From: Glandiceps talaboti
Lineage: Eukaryota > Hemichordata > Enteropneusta > Spengelidae
NCBI RefSeq assembly: GCF_964340395.1
Contig: NC_135568.1
Span: forward strand, 21,095,081 to 21,159,080
Length of the DNA: 64,000 nucleotides
Direction: 5' to 3'
Shown: positions 37,995 to 47,584 of the stretch, one piece after another
How positions within the stretch are numbered: the first letter of the stretch is position 1
How the letters are laid out: every line of letters begins with the position of its first letter
Notes under the pieces: generated by a model
What the model saw: the letters and a program-made list of their open reading frames with translations, nothing else
Told to the model about the DNA's origin: nothing
The model's database searches: none
Made by a program: the position numbers and the translations under genes

Positions 37995-38104
37995 GTAAGG
38001 AAATTATCATTCATGTCCCATACATGTATATCGTGACAATTACTACTACTGTGGAAAGTCAACTATCAGCAATTTTTGATAAACTAAAACTATTGTGGTA
38101 AATG

Positions 38105-38980
38105 TGGTGCTTAGACAAGTCAGTGACGGCAATGCCTTTGTTGTGCAGATATAAATCACAGGGCCAGTGAGCATGCAAATGATTGATTGATCGATTGGTC
38201 GATCGATTTATTGATTGATTTATTATTTGGTTGAATGATTCACCGATTGAATGATCAGTTTTTGTGGTGCAATATAACTTATTTTTGTGTATGATATTGA
38301 TCAATTGACTCATTGAGTTTTGTGGTGATATAAAACTTTGTTTCTTCTTTCCCTGGCTACTTTTCTCTCTTTCAGCTGTGTACAATTCTCTCTTTATTGA
38401 CTAAATAAAGATTACTTGTCTGTTCTTCTCTTATCTAAATTAAAACACCCCTAATCATATTATTGGCAAGAGATCACTTATATTGACAGTTTGCTTTATC
38501 TCTTATTTTCTGGGAGATTATCACACTCATTATGCATCAACTAGTATTTCCCTACTAGTGTGTGCATGATCGCCTGTTTGTCAGGTGTGATAATCTCCCA
38601 GAAGATTAGACATAAAGCAAATTTTCACTGTAACTGATCCATGCTAATTATGAGATTAAGGGTGTTTTAATTTAGATATGAGAAGAATGGACAAGATGTC
38701 TTTATTCAGTCAATAAAGAGATAGTTTATATACAACCACAGACAAGTAAGTAAGAAATGATACAACTGAAAAAAGCCAGAGAAAGAAGAAAAGTTTTATA
38801 TCACCTAAAAAAAATAAGTTAATTGATCAACATCACACACAAAATAGTTATATTGCACCACAAAAATCGATCATTCAATTGATCAATCACTCAACCAAAT
38901 AATAAATAAATCAATAAATTGATCAGTCGGTCAATCAATCAATTACATACTCACTGTCCCCTGTGATATAATTACTTAGC
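38105..38980. repeat. Long imperfect inverted repeat (about 0.43-kb arms)
   Basis: The arms mirror each other around about 38,565. Left segments GGAGATTATCACAC, TAATTAAAACACCC-like, TTTATTGACTAAATAAAG and GTGGTGATATAAAAC return as inverse copies on the right (GTGTGATAATCTCC, GGGTGTTTTAATTTAG, CTTTATTCAGTCAATAAAG, GTTTTATATCACC). The arms are diverged by small indels. No target duplication or ORF was identified. It could be a foldback-type MITE or a decayed inverted duplication. Confidence 0.75.
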
Positions 38981-39151
38981 ACTGGAAGTCATTAGAAATG
39001 ACACCGTACTGTTAGTAAAATAACCTCCATTCAATACCTTATATCAACATGCAGCCCAATAGTTTGACTTTGACTATATGTGTATATTAGTTAGCTGAAA
39101 TCTCAATTTCCATTCTTGTAATATATGGTGATAGTTAAAAATCATTTGATC

Positions 39152-40285
39152 ATGAATCAAGAACAGGTTTTGAGATGAATTTTATCACATAGATTTGTTT
39201 AGCAGTGCAATATTCTCTGTTACCATGAATCAAGAACAGGTTTTGAGATGAATTTTATCACATACATTTGTTAGTCCCCGCGGACGAAGTCCGGAACGGG
39301 GACTTATGGATTGGGTTCCGTCTGTCCGTCCGTCCGTCCGTGCGTCCGTCCGTCCGTCCGTCCGTCCGCAGCTGTTTCTTGGAGATGCCTGGACCGATTT
39401 TTTTCAAACTTGGTACAGGGGCAACATACTATAGCATACATATGCACGTCAATTTGTTTTATGATACGATCCAATATGGCCGCCTAGCAACCATTTTGTT
39501 TGTGAATTTTCCCTGTCTAGAGCCATAACTCAGACATGCTTTAACAGATCTCATTCAAAGTTGGTATTAGGACATAGTTCTATGACATACATGTGCATAT
39601 TCATTGTTGTCATGATACGATCCAATATGGCCGCCTAGCAGCCATTTTGTTTGTGAATTTTCATGTCCAAAGCCATAACTCAGACATGCTTGAACAGATC
39701 TCATTCAAAGTTGGTATTAGGACAGTGTTCTATGACATACATGTGCGTATCCATTTTCATTGTGATACGATCCAATATGGCTGCCTGGTAGCCATTTTGT
39801 TTGTGAATTTTTGCATGTCCAAAGCCATAACTCAGACATGCTTAAACAGATCTCATTCAAAGTTGGTATTAGGACAGTGTTCTATGACATACATGTGCAT
39901 ATCCATTTTCGTTGTGATACGATCCAATATGGCTGTCTGGCAGCCATTTTGTTTGTGAATTTTTCATGTCCAAAGCCATAACTCAGACTCCATTTTCATC
40001 GTGATATGATCCCCCATACCCAACCAATCCTTTATTGTTGGAGGCATATTCCATGTCCAACAAGCACACACAACATATCTAAGTCTGTTTGTTTTAGGTT
40101 CACAAATGTTGTTGCGTGATCAGAGTAGTGATAATTCCAATTATAGCGGGGACTATGTCATTGTCAATGACTTGTTCATCTTGTTTAGCAGTGTAATATT
40201 CTCTGTTACCATGAATCAAGAACAGGTTTTGAGATGAATTTTATCACAGACATTTGTTTAGCAGTGTAATATTCTCTGTTACATT
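39152..40285. repeat. 73-bp direct repeat, about three units, split by a family I element
   Basis: Units begin CATGAATCAAGAACAGGTTT and contain TTTGTTTAGCAGTG and AATATTCTCTGTTAC. Copies start near 39,152, 39,224 and 40,210. The family I element at 39,273-40,180 lies between the second and third. Confidence 0.75.
39273..40180 (+). repeat. Family I element, copy 4, with 5-bp flanking duplication
   Basis: The 5' hairpin (GTCCCCGCGGAC / GTCCGGAACGGGGAC) is followed by a clean (TCCG)n run, the lead block and about three and a half 151-bp modules. The usual 3' block ends GTCATTGTCAATGAC and TTGTTCATC. TTGTT flanks both sides (39,268-39,272 and 40,181-40,185), and removing the element restores the 73-bp repeat, so these are the best-defined ends in the window. 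Confidence 0.82.
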
Positions 40286-40605
40286 GTCACTTGAAAAATA
40301 TTGATTATGTGGAAAACTACTCTGACATTGCCAGAGTTCTTACATATCTTAAACACTAAACTTTGAACTCTTAGATCAATGAATAAAATGTTATTTCAGG
40401 CAGTTAAAGTACCATAGCTACAAAGGACGGAACTATAGTAACCATAGCAACAAATGTGAGAAATATAGTTACCGTGACAACAAATTGTTAGCCAATAACA
40501 AAGCCTGAAATATTCATGTGACTAGAATCATTAGATTTCCATCAACCAATCACAAGGCCATTCAAATTCACATGACTCATCACATGACTTCCCTTGACCA
40601 CTCAG

Positions 40606-40790
40606 GAGACAAGAAGACCTACTCATTCCTTATACCTTTGATGAGAGCAGTTGTTGACAAATGTACAGAGCCCCTGAAAATGAAATCACACCTACCAACT
40701 TTACCCAAAACAAGCATGAGTCCCACATTCTTTGAAGATTTCCAAGTGTACTGCCTTTCAAAGGAATGGAGGGACTTTGTGGAAAAACAG
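40606..40790 (+). CDS. NBEAL1/2-like: NBEAL-like exon G (61 codons + 2 bases)
   Basis: The acceptor cttgaccactcag was chosen over an upstream in-frame ATG because only it matches the phase-1 end of exon F. The donor is AAACAG/gtaaat. The product is GDKKTYSFLIPLMRAVVDKC, TEPLKMKSHLPTLPKTSM, SPTFFEDFQVYCLSKEWRDF and VEKQ. The SPTFFEDFQ motif and the EWRDFVEKQ helix are highly characteristic of NBEAL1/2 just upstream of the PH domain. Confidence 0.9.
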
Positions 40791-41004
40791 GTAAATATCT
40801 TAGAATATATAAGAAAACTGACAACACATTTTGCTTAATTTCTTATTTCATGTGGATGGAATAGAAAAAAAATATGCTATAATGACCCTAATGCAGGTCA
40901 AAGACTTACTAGTATTATACATTCAAGACTTAGTGTGTATTTTCTCTATCAGCCAGGTAAACCAGTAATCTGATAACATCTTGACATGTGATTTTGTTGA
41001 CTAG

Positions 41005-41154
41005 GTCCAACCTATTATGAAGCAGTATGCCATGATGAATTTTGCTGAGACCACAGCTAACATGTCGAAGTATTGGTGTGACTGTACAGAAGCACTTAAT
41101 ATTAGTACACATCTAAGAGAACGAGAAAGAGGAGAAAGTAAACTGAAATTTCAG
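41005..41154 (+). CDS. NBEAL1/2-like: NBEAL-like exon H (50 codons), last visible exon
   Basis: The acceptor is tttgttgactag before GTCCAACC and the donor is TTTCAG/gtaata; phase 0 at both ends. It encodes VQPIMKQYAMMNFAETTANM, then SKYWCDCTEALNISTHLR and ERERGESKLKFQ. The basic-acidic RERERGESK tail is a signature of the segment leading into the PH-BEACH module. No following exon was found in the remaining 22.8 kb, which is filled with transposons. Confidence 0.9.
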
Positions 41155-41233
41155 GTAATACATTAAATAGATATGTGGAATTCTTTGGGTTTGGTGTACT
41201 GAGGTACTGAGGTAGCTTAGCAAAGTCTTTATT

Positions 41234-41578
41234 ATTGTTTATTATTATTATTTTATTTATACTCGGTTTAAAAAGTAGCACTGACGTGCTAATACATCCG
41301 AGATGTAAAATATAAATAAAAACTACAGTAAAACCGTCAGGAAGTTAAAATACACATCACAATAATAACTTATACACCAAACAAAACAAACCAACAACAA
41401 AGACTCAAAAGATACAGACAACACTGAAGCCTAGAGCTGATAAATAAAATGATGGAAATCACATTGCGAAAGAGTATTAAGTCATCCAGCAACACTAAAT
41501 TACAAGTAAAACATTGGTTGAGAGACATTGACTTGCTTTATGAAATGTATTAGAAATAAACACTTTTAAATTATTGTT
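41234..41578 (-). mobile_element. Probable 5'-truncated LINE tail
   Basis: On the minus strand the sequence ends in TATAAATAAAATAATAATAA, an (AAT)n-type tail like that of the CR1/L2 element at 42,957. Only 3' UTR-like sequence is present and no RT motif remains. The assignment rests on the tail alone. Confidence 0.4.
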
Positions 41579-42406
41579 AGTACCCGCCGGACGAAGTCCC
41601 GGACGGGGACTTATAATTGGGTTCCGTTCGTCTGTCCATCCATCCGGAGCTGTTTCTTGGAGATGCCTGGACCGATTTTTTTCAAACTTATTACAGGGGC
41701 AACATACTATGGCATACATATGCACGTCAATTTGTTTCGTGATACGATTTAATATGGCCACCTAGCAGCCATTTGTTTGCGAATTTTCCCTGTCCAAAGC
41801 CATAACTCAGACATGCTTGAACAGATCTCATTCAAAGTTGGTATTAGGACAGTGTTCTATGACATACACATGCATATTCATTGTTGTTGTGATACAATCC
41901 AATATGGCCACCTAGCAGCCATTTTGTTTGCGAATTTTCCCTGTCCAAAGCCATAACTCAGACATGCTTGAACATGTCTCATTCAAAGTTGGTATCAGGA
42001 CAGTGTTCTATGACATACATGTGCATATTCATTGTTGTTGTGATACGATCCAATATGGCCGTCTAGCAGCCATTTTGTTTTGAATTTTCCCTGTCCAAAG
42101 CCATAACTCAGACATGCTTGAACATATCTCATTCAAAGTTGGCATTAGGACAGTGTTCTATGACATACATGACTGTGCATATCCATTTTCGTCGTGATAC
42201 AATCCGATATGGCTGCCTGGCAGCCATTTTGTTCGCAAATTTTCCATGTCCAAAGCCATAACTCAGACATGCTTGAACAGATCTTATTCAAAGTTGGTAT
42301 GAGGACAGTGTTCTATGACATACATGTGCATATCCATTTTCATCATGATGCAATCCGATATGGTGCAGTTTTCATGTCCAAAGCCATAACTCAGACATGT
42401 TTGAAC

Positions 42407-42407
<1 letters not shown>
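41579..42407 (+). repeat. Family I element, copy 5, 3'-truncated at a GT repeat
   Basis: Hairpin AGTACCCGCCGGAC / GTCCCGGACGGGGAC, a short (TCCA)n run, the lead block and about five 151-bp modules. It stops at TTGAACAG where a long (GT)n tract and family III sequence begin, so the usual 3' block is missing. Confidence 0.75.
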
Positions 42408-42473
<66 letters not shown>

Positions 42474-42956
42474 CCGTACGACTTAAAGTCTAATACTGCC
42501 GGACCGATTGCCATGATATTTTGTGGGTACATTACCTTGGGTGTCTTGTTGGGAAATTGTGCAAATCAAAATGATCTTATCACCGGTGTGTGATTTGGGT
42601 CAAAAAATGTTATTTTTGGTCAAAAACAACCACTTGGCAAATTGGGCCGAAATATGGGTGAAACATTCTTCAGGGTCACCCGGTGTTTATACTAAGAGTT
42701 GCTCATGATATGTTGGTCCCATCAGTGATATGCAAATTAGGGCTAAAAATGTGTCTTTTTGGTCAAAAATCAATAATACCAAAACTACTGAGCATATTGG
42801 GTTTAAATTTAATGGGAAGGTGTCTAGGGATGTATAGATGAAGAAATGGTAAAGATACAATGATGTCATGAGTGATATGCAAATTAGGTGTAAAATGTTC
42901 ATTTTTGGTTAAAAACTTATATCTCAAAAAGTACTTGGTCAATGAGACTGAAACTA
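42408..42956. repeat. Family III repeat, left part of a copy split by a LINE and a Polinton
   Basis: A (GT)n tract of about 60 bp replaces the usual 5' hairpin and (CTGT)n, followed by the conserved family III blocks up to GAGACTGAAACT. The continuation (GTGAGATGTTTCTAG...) lies at 46,668-46,825 and then at 59,331-59,530. Intact copies confirm this order. Confidence 0.8.
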
Positions 42957-45900
42957 ATAATAATAATAATAATAAAATATATTTATTCAGGGTAGCTCAA
43001 GTAAGTATTACAGTACAAAAGTAAGTGAAACACTTCTTTCCGTTGAGGCCCTCACACTGGACAAAAAAAAAAAATCATACACACATGCTCAGACAGAACG
43101 AAAGCAAAACACTGCACAATAAATTAATGTGAGAAAAAAAAATACTCGATGAGCGAATTGTGAACTAACACACAACAGCAGTGACGAAGAATTCGCAAAC
43201 GGCTGCAATGAATACGAAGTTACATGACTGAACAAGGGGACAGAAACAGCTGAAACTAAGACAATTGGTGATAACTCTTCTTGTACCTGGCTGAAAAACC
43301 AGGTGACGTTTTAGCACCTGGCTACTTGGGCTGAGCGTCCAAGTAGTGGGTTTTGTATAGCCTTTTAAATATACTAGTGTTTTCAGCTGTTTTCAAGTTG
43401 TCTGGTAGGGAGTTCCATGTATTTCCACCCCTGTGAGTGAACTTTCGTAGGGCATAGTTATTTTTTGCTGGAGCAATGAAAACACCATTTGCTTTGCTAA
43501 GCCTTGTGTTATGACTATGGACGGCTGAAAGAGGGGTAAAACAGTTAAGTAGATATGTGGGGACATTGCCGTGGTAACAATTGTAGGCCATCGTACTTAA
43601 ATGGAATTGCTGTCTCTCAACGAGAGAAGGCCATCCTAATGTCTGCCTAACTTTAGTTGATGACGTTCTGATTGGACACCTAATAATAGTTTTGCCCGCC
43701 CTGTTTAAAAGACGTTCAAGTTTACTTAATAAAGTAGAATTACAATTTGACCAGACTACGTCACCGTAGTCAAAGACTGGTAGTATCATTGATTCGATCA
43801 GCATTTTCGCTGTTTGCTGCGGAAGACAATTTCTGATACGACGTATTATTCCTAGTCTCTGTGATATTTTGGTTATAGTTTTGTTAACGTGCGATTCCCA
43901 GGATAGTAACGGGTCGAACCAAATACCTAAATATTTAAATGCATCAGCCTGCTCCAAGGGTTCATCGTCAATTTTAATATTGAGATTTGTTGGCACCTTG
44001 TGGACTCTTTTCTTTGTTCTAAAAATCATCGACTTAGTTTTTTTGACATTCAATGTAAGTTTATTGGCGGTAAGCCAGGAATGGACTGAGCTCAGATCTC
44101 TCTGTAGAACTTGTTGAACCTCACTAGTGTCTTTTGAGGCATAAAAGAGCGCTGTATCGTCCGCGTACAATATAACTTTGGAGTTTTCAACATGCAAATG
44201 AAGGTCGTTAATGTAGATAATGAATAGTAGCGGACCGAGAACGGAACCTTGAGGGATGTTCATTTTCTCGTAGTCCAATATTGGAAAGCTTGTCTAGGAG
44301 AAGATGGGGATCTATGGTATCGAAAGCCTTCTTTAAGTCAAGAAAGACAACTCCTGTATAAAGGCCCTGGTGTGCATTATCTAATATGTAATCTGTGACG
44401 TCAATAAGAGCTGTAACAGTAGAATGGGACGGTCTGAAACCTGACTGGTAAACACTGAGAAGATTGTTGATAGTTAAATGATTGTACAACTGTTCATGGA
44501 CTATTTTTTCAAAGGTTTTCAGGCAAATTGATAACAAAGATATAGGTCTATAGTTAGATGTGTCTATAACCGGTCCGTCTTTATAAACAGGACAAACCTT
44601 GGCAATTTTCCACTCGTCTGGTATTTCCCCAGACGATAGAGAATAGTTAAAGATAGTAGCTAGAGGCCACGAAATCACTGGCGCAGCTTCTTTCAGTAGT
44701 TTTGGTGACATACCGTCAATACCATGGGCTTTTTTAACAGATAATTTTTCAAGCAGTTTCTGCACTTTTTCGGCACAGGTGGGATTAAATTTAAAACGTA
44801 ATGTGCTGTTGTTAGAGTTCACGATGTTTGGTTTACTTTTAAATTTGTCTGCCAGTTTTTTACCTATCGTGGAGAAGAAATCATTGAATGCACGGGCTAT
44901 GCCAATGGGTTCAGTGATGTTAACACCATTTACCTCTACGCTACTAATGGTACAAGATTGTTTGGTTGATGGTAGAGTTGTTTTGACAGCTGACCACAGT
45001 TTATCAGATTGTGACATGTTTTCAAGGATAATTTTGTTATAGTAGCCAGATTTTGCATCTTTCAAGATTTTTGTAACTTTGTTTCTCTGTGATCTGTATT
45101 GTTCATAAGTGTTTTGGCCTAGTTTGGCTTTCCTCTTTAGGTTGTCTCGTTTGTATATTTGCTTTCTGATGTCATCGGTGAGCCATGGAGTGGTGTAGCC
45201 TCGGATTCTAGATATCCGCCAGGGAGCATGGATGTCGCTTATTGATATGAAGAACTGTTTGAAGACAGACCAAGCAACGTTGATGTCGGGAGCTCTAATC
45301 AGATTGTGCCATGGAAATTTCCTGAGATCATTCCTGAAGCATTGGCTATCAAATGATTTGTATGACCTGGATTTCACAGTTCTGGGTGTCGATTTAGGCA
45401 GTTTTGCCCTGTAGTTGCAGTGAATCATGAAGTGGTCGGAGATGCTGAGCGGATGTACTCCACTTTTTATGCTCGATGTTATATTGGTGAATAATAAATC
45501 TATGATGGTTGACGTGGTTTCTGTAACTCTGGTTGGTTTGCTTATTAGTTGTCTGAGGCCAATGTCTTCCATTATGGAAATTAATTCAGACGCTGTGTTA
45601 TTAGTGGCATCCAGGTTGAAGTCACCAAGCAAAAATGTGTCTACACTGGTTTTACACTTAGATTTAACAGAGTTCGTTAATTTGTTGTACCAGTTACGAC
45701 TGACCGGGCCTGGGGGGCGATATAAACTTCCTACAAGAAGCGGTTTCCTCGAAGGTAATCTAACTTCGGTCCATGTAAGTTCAATGTCTTTGGGTACTTG
45801 TTGCGATTTATCTAGTGATGGTAGTGGCGACTTGACGTAACATGCCACACCACCCCCTCTACGATTTCGGTCCTTGCGTGATGCAAGGTTGTATCCATGT

Positions 45901-46667
45901 ATGTTGATTTCATTGTCTGGTATACTTTCATCGAGTTTCGTTTCTGAAAGACACAAAATGTCTATTGGAGTGTCTGTCAGTGCTATTCGCAAATTGTCCA
46001 GGTGATGAAGTAAACTGTTAATGTTGTAGGCTGCAATATTCAGGCCAGATTTGGACAGTTTTGGCAGGGGTTTCATCTCGGGGGGAATAAAATTATCGCA
46101 TTCTGCAAAGTTTGGAGTTATTTCTTCGAAGTAAGAGTCTGATAATGTTGGCAAGGTGCACTTACGACATATCCAAGCTCCACAGGTGGTTGACAATCTT
46201 CGGTATTCATGCATATTCAATTCTGTACATTTACGGTGGGTCCACATGTCGCACATATCGCATTGGATTTTATGTTGGTTTTTACGAATTTGTTTTTCAC
46301 ATAAAAGACAAGAAAGTTTGTAATTTGGCCCTGGGTTCAACGAAATGTCTCCCGCTAGTAGTAATGTTATAGTTGCAAAGTACTTAACTGGGTCTGTTTG
46401 CGAAGTTTGGTAGCTGTGTTGTATCTTCGGATGTTTTTGTTTGTAGCAGCAGCGGAGTATGGATTCTCTCACCGCCATTTTTCCAGCAAGGTTATTAGTG
46501 AAGCTGTAAATACCTGTTTTATTTGTATGCCTTGGTGATAATGATGGCATCATTATTTCCAAGTCCTGGTTTGGCATCTTCGTTGATGGTGTAGCAAGTG
46601 AGATGCATACGGTTCTGAGGTATAGTACAACTAATATGCCACGTACTCCAGGTGCCATCTTGACGTC
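42957..46667 (-). mobile_element. CR1/L2-type LINE, near full length, inactivated
   Basis: On the minus strand: a leader of about ten bases, an ORF with PHD-like finger, endonuclease and RT, a 365-bp 3' UTR and an (ATT)n tail. It lies inside a family III repeat between GACTGAAACT and GTGAGATGTT. Two bases of the ancestral site appear lost and no target duplication is visible, as often seen for CR1/L2 elements. Confidence 0.85.
43322..46658 (-). pseudogene. LINE polyprotein: 2A-like motif, Cys-rich finger, endonuclease, reverse transcriptase (RT interrupted)
   Basis: The start ATGGCACCTGGAGTACG lies just inside the element. In order: an N-terminal segment, AGDISLNPGP resembling a 2A ribosome-skipping motif, a Cys/His finger (CLLCEKQI...CDMCDMWTHRKC), an apurinic-type endonuclease with NINS, SETKLD, GGGVACYV, GDFNLD and SDH, then RT with NYRPISLL, GFRPSHST and FLDLKKAFD. 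Near 44,280 the frame shifts, and the segment normally lying between KLSNIGL and IPQGSVLGP is missing (internal deletion). The second frame keeps PQGSVLGPLLF, the catalytic LYADD and the thumb, ending DAQPK. Enzymatically dead by sequence. Confidence 0.88.
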
Positions 46668-46825
46668 GTGAGATGTTTCTAGAAGTGTTATTCTGCAGAT
46701 TTTCTTCCAAATATTTTGACACAATTGGCCCTAGCAACCATGTCCACGCCCTTAGCAACAACCAAATGGCAGTATATTTTGGTAAAATAACAACATCTGG
46801 TAGTCAAGTGAGTAAAATGTATGCA
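46668..46825. repeat. Family III repeat, middle part, including left Polinton target duplication
   Basis: It continues the family III sequence after the LINE (GTGAGATGTTTCTAGAAGTG ... CCTAGCAACCATGTCC) and ends with TATGCA, the left copy of the Polinton target duplication. Confidence 0.85.
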
Positions 46826-47085
46826 AGTAGTATAGATAGTAGCGGTATGAACGCAATGAAGCAACAACCCCCATATTTCACCTTTTTTACTTTGAATAAA
46901 TGGTTCAATCTAGATAACATTTGTGTTATAATTTAATAACTAATCGCACAAAGCCACTTTAAAGACATTATTTGCCAATCAGTGTCTTACTTGCCTATAA
47001 AAAAATGGCAATAAAAAAATGACAAATTTTTTATAAATCATCATCATCATCATCAAAAACTTACTTTTTAATTAATTTTATTATT

Positions 47086-47298
47086 TTAATTAATATTCGT
47101 CATCATCATATTCACTTCTTTTGCTTGTGATGGATTTAAGAGTAGTAAATTATTAATAACAGAATTGAAATCATTATCATCAAAAGTTTGTGAAGGTGGA
47201 ATTGGATTAATTTCTTTTAAATCAGGGGAAGAGTTAACTATGGCGCAAAAAGTACAGGAAGCGGGGCAAGCAGGATTAGAGTATTTTTGGTTAGACAT
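47086..47298 (-). CDS. Polinton small hypothetical protein (70 aa)
   Basis: It starts MSNQKYSNPACPASCTFCAI after an AT-rich leader and ends QAKEVNMMMTNIN. Three cysteines sit near the N-terminus (ACPASCTFC) and the C-terminal half is predicted helical (NSVINNLLLL). The ORF lies between the left terminus and the next Polinton gene in the same orientation, with similar AT-rich codon use. An overlapping plus-strand ORF of 72 codons is the alternative, but its low-complexity end is less convincing. No family is recognised. Confidence 0.35.
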   Translation of the reverse strand: MSNQKYSNPACPASCTFCAIVNSSPDLKEINPIPPSQTFDDNDFNSVINNLLLLNPSQAKEVNMMMTNIN

Positions 47299-47389
47299 TT
47301 TTGTAAATTATTATAATAATATTAATATTTTTTGTTTAAATGATAATTATTTAAATGATAAATTCATTTATTTGGTTTCTTAACCTTAC

Positions 47390-47534
47390 CTAAAATACTT
47401 TAAAATCTATAAGAATCATACGTTTCAAAGTTATTGTTTCGATATCTAGAAACTTTAACCCTTGTGTTATTGCATATAACACTTCATTAGCACAACTGAA
47501 CTGAGGTTCAGCAGTGCTATAGGGATCGCCCGGC

Positions 47535-47584
<50 letters not shown>

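Larger units (their letters stand above)
736..41154 (+). other. NBEAL1/2-like: Neurobeachin-like (NBEAL1/2-type) gene, partial: eight internal exons
   Basis: Eight exons joined by GT-AG introns give 1,803 coding bases (601 codons) with no stop. The phases chain as 0-0, 0-1, 1-0, 0-0, 0-0, 0-1, 1-0, 0-0. The products resemble the central helical (armadillo-like) region of NBEAL proteins, ending in the conserved block with SPTFFEDFQ and RERERGESKLKFQ that lies just N-terminal to the PH-BEACH module. Family knowledge: NBEAL proteins are about 2,700-residue cytoplasmic scaffolds in vesicle and granule traffic. The N-terminal exons and the PH, BEACH and WD40 exons lie outside the window. Introns are swollen by tandem arrays and transposons. 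NBEAL1 versus NBEAL2 orthology cannot be settled, and an invertebrate may have a single pro-orthologue. Confidence 0.82.

Noticed and set aside
40518-40838. 106-codon ORF starting upstream of exon G
   Set aside because: The upstream part does not match the phase from exon F. The acceptor at 40,605 does, and the C-terminal extension is intron beyond a good donor.
42411-42593. ORFs through the (GT)n tract
   Set aside because: Cys-Val or His-Thr dipeptide repeats from a microsatellite, not a protein.
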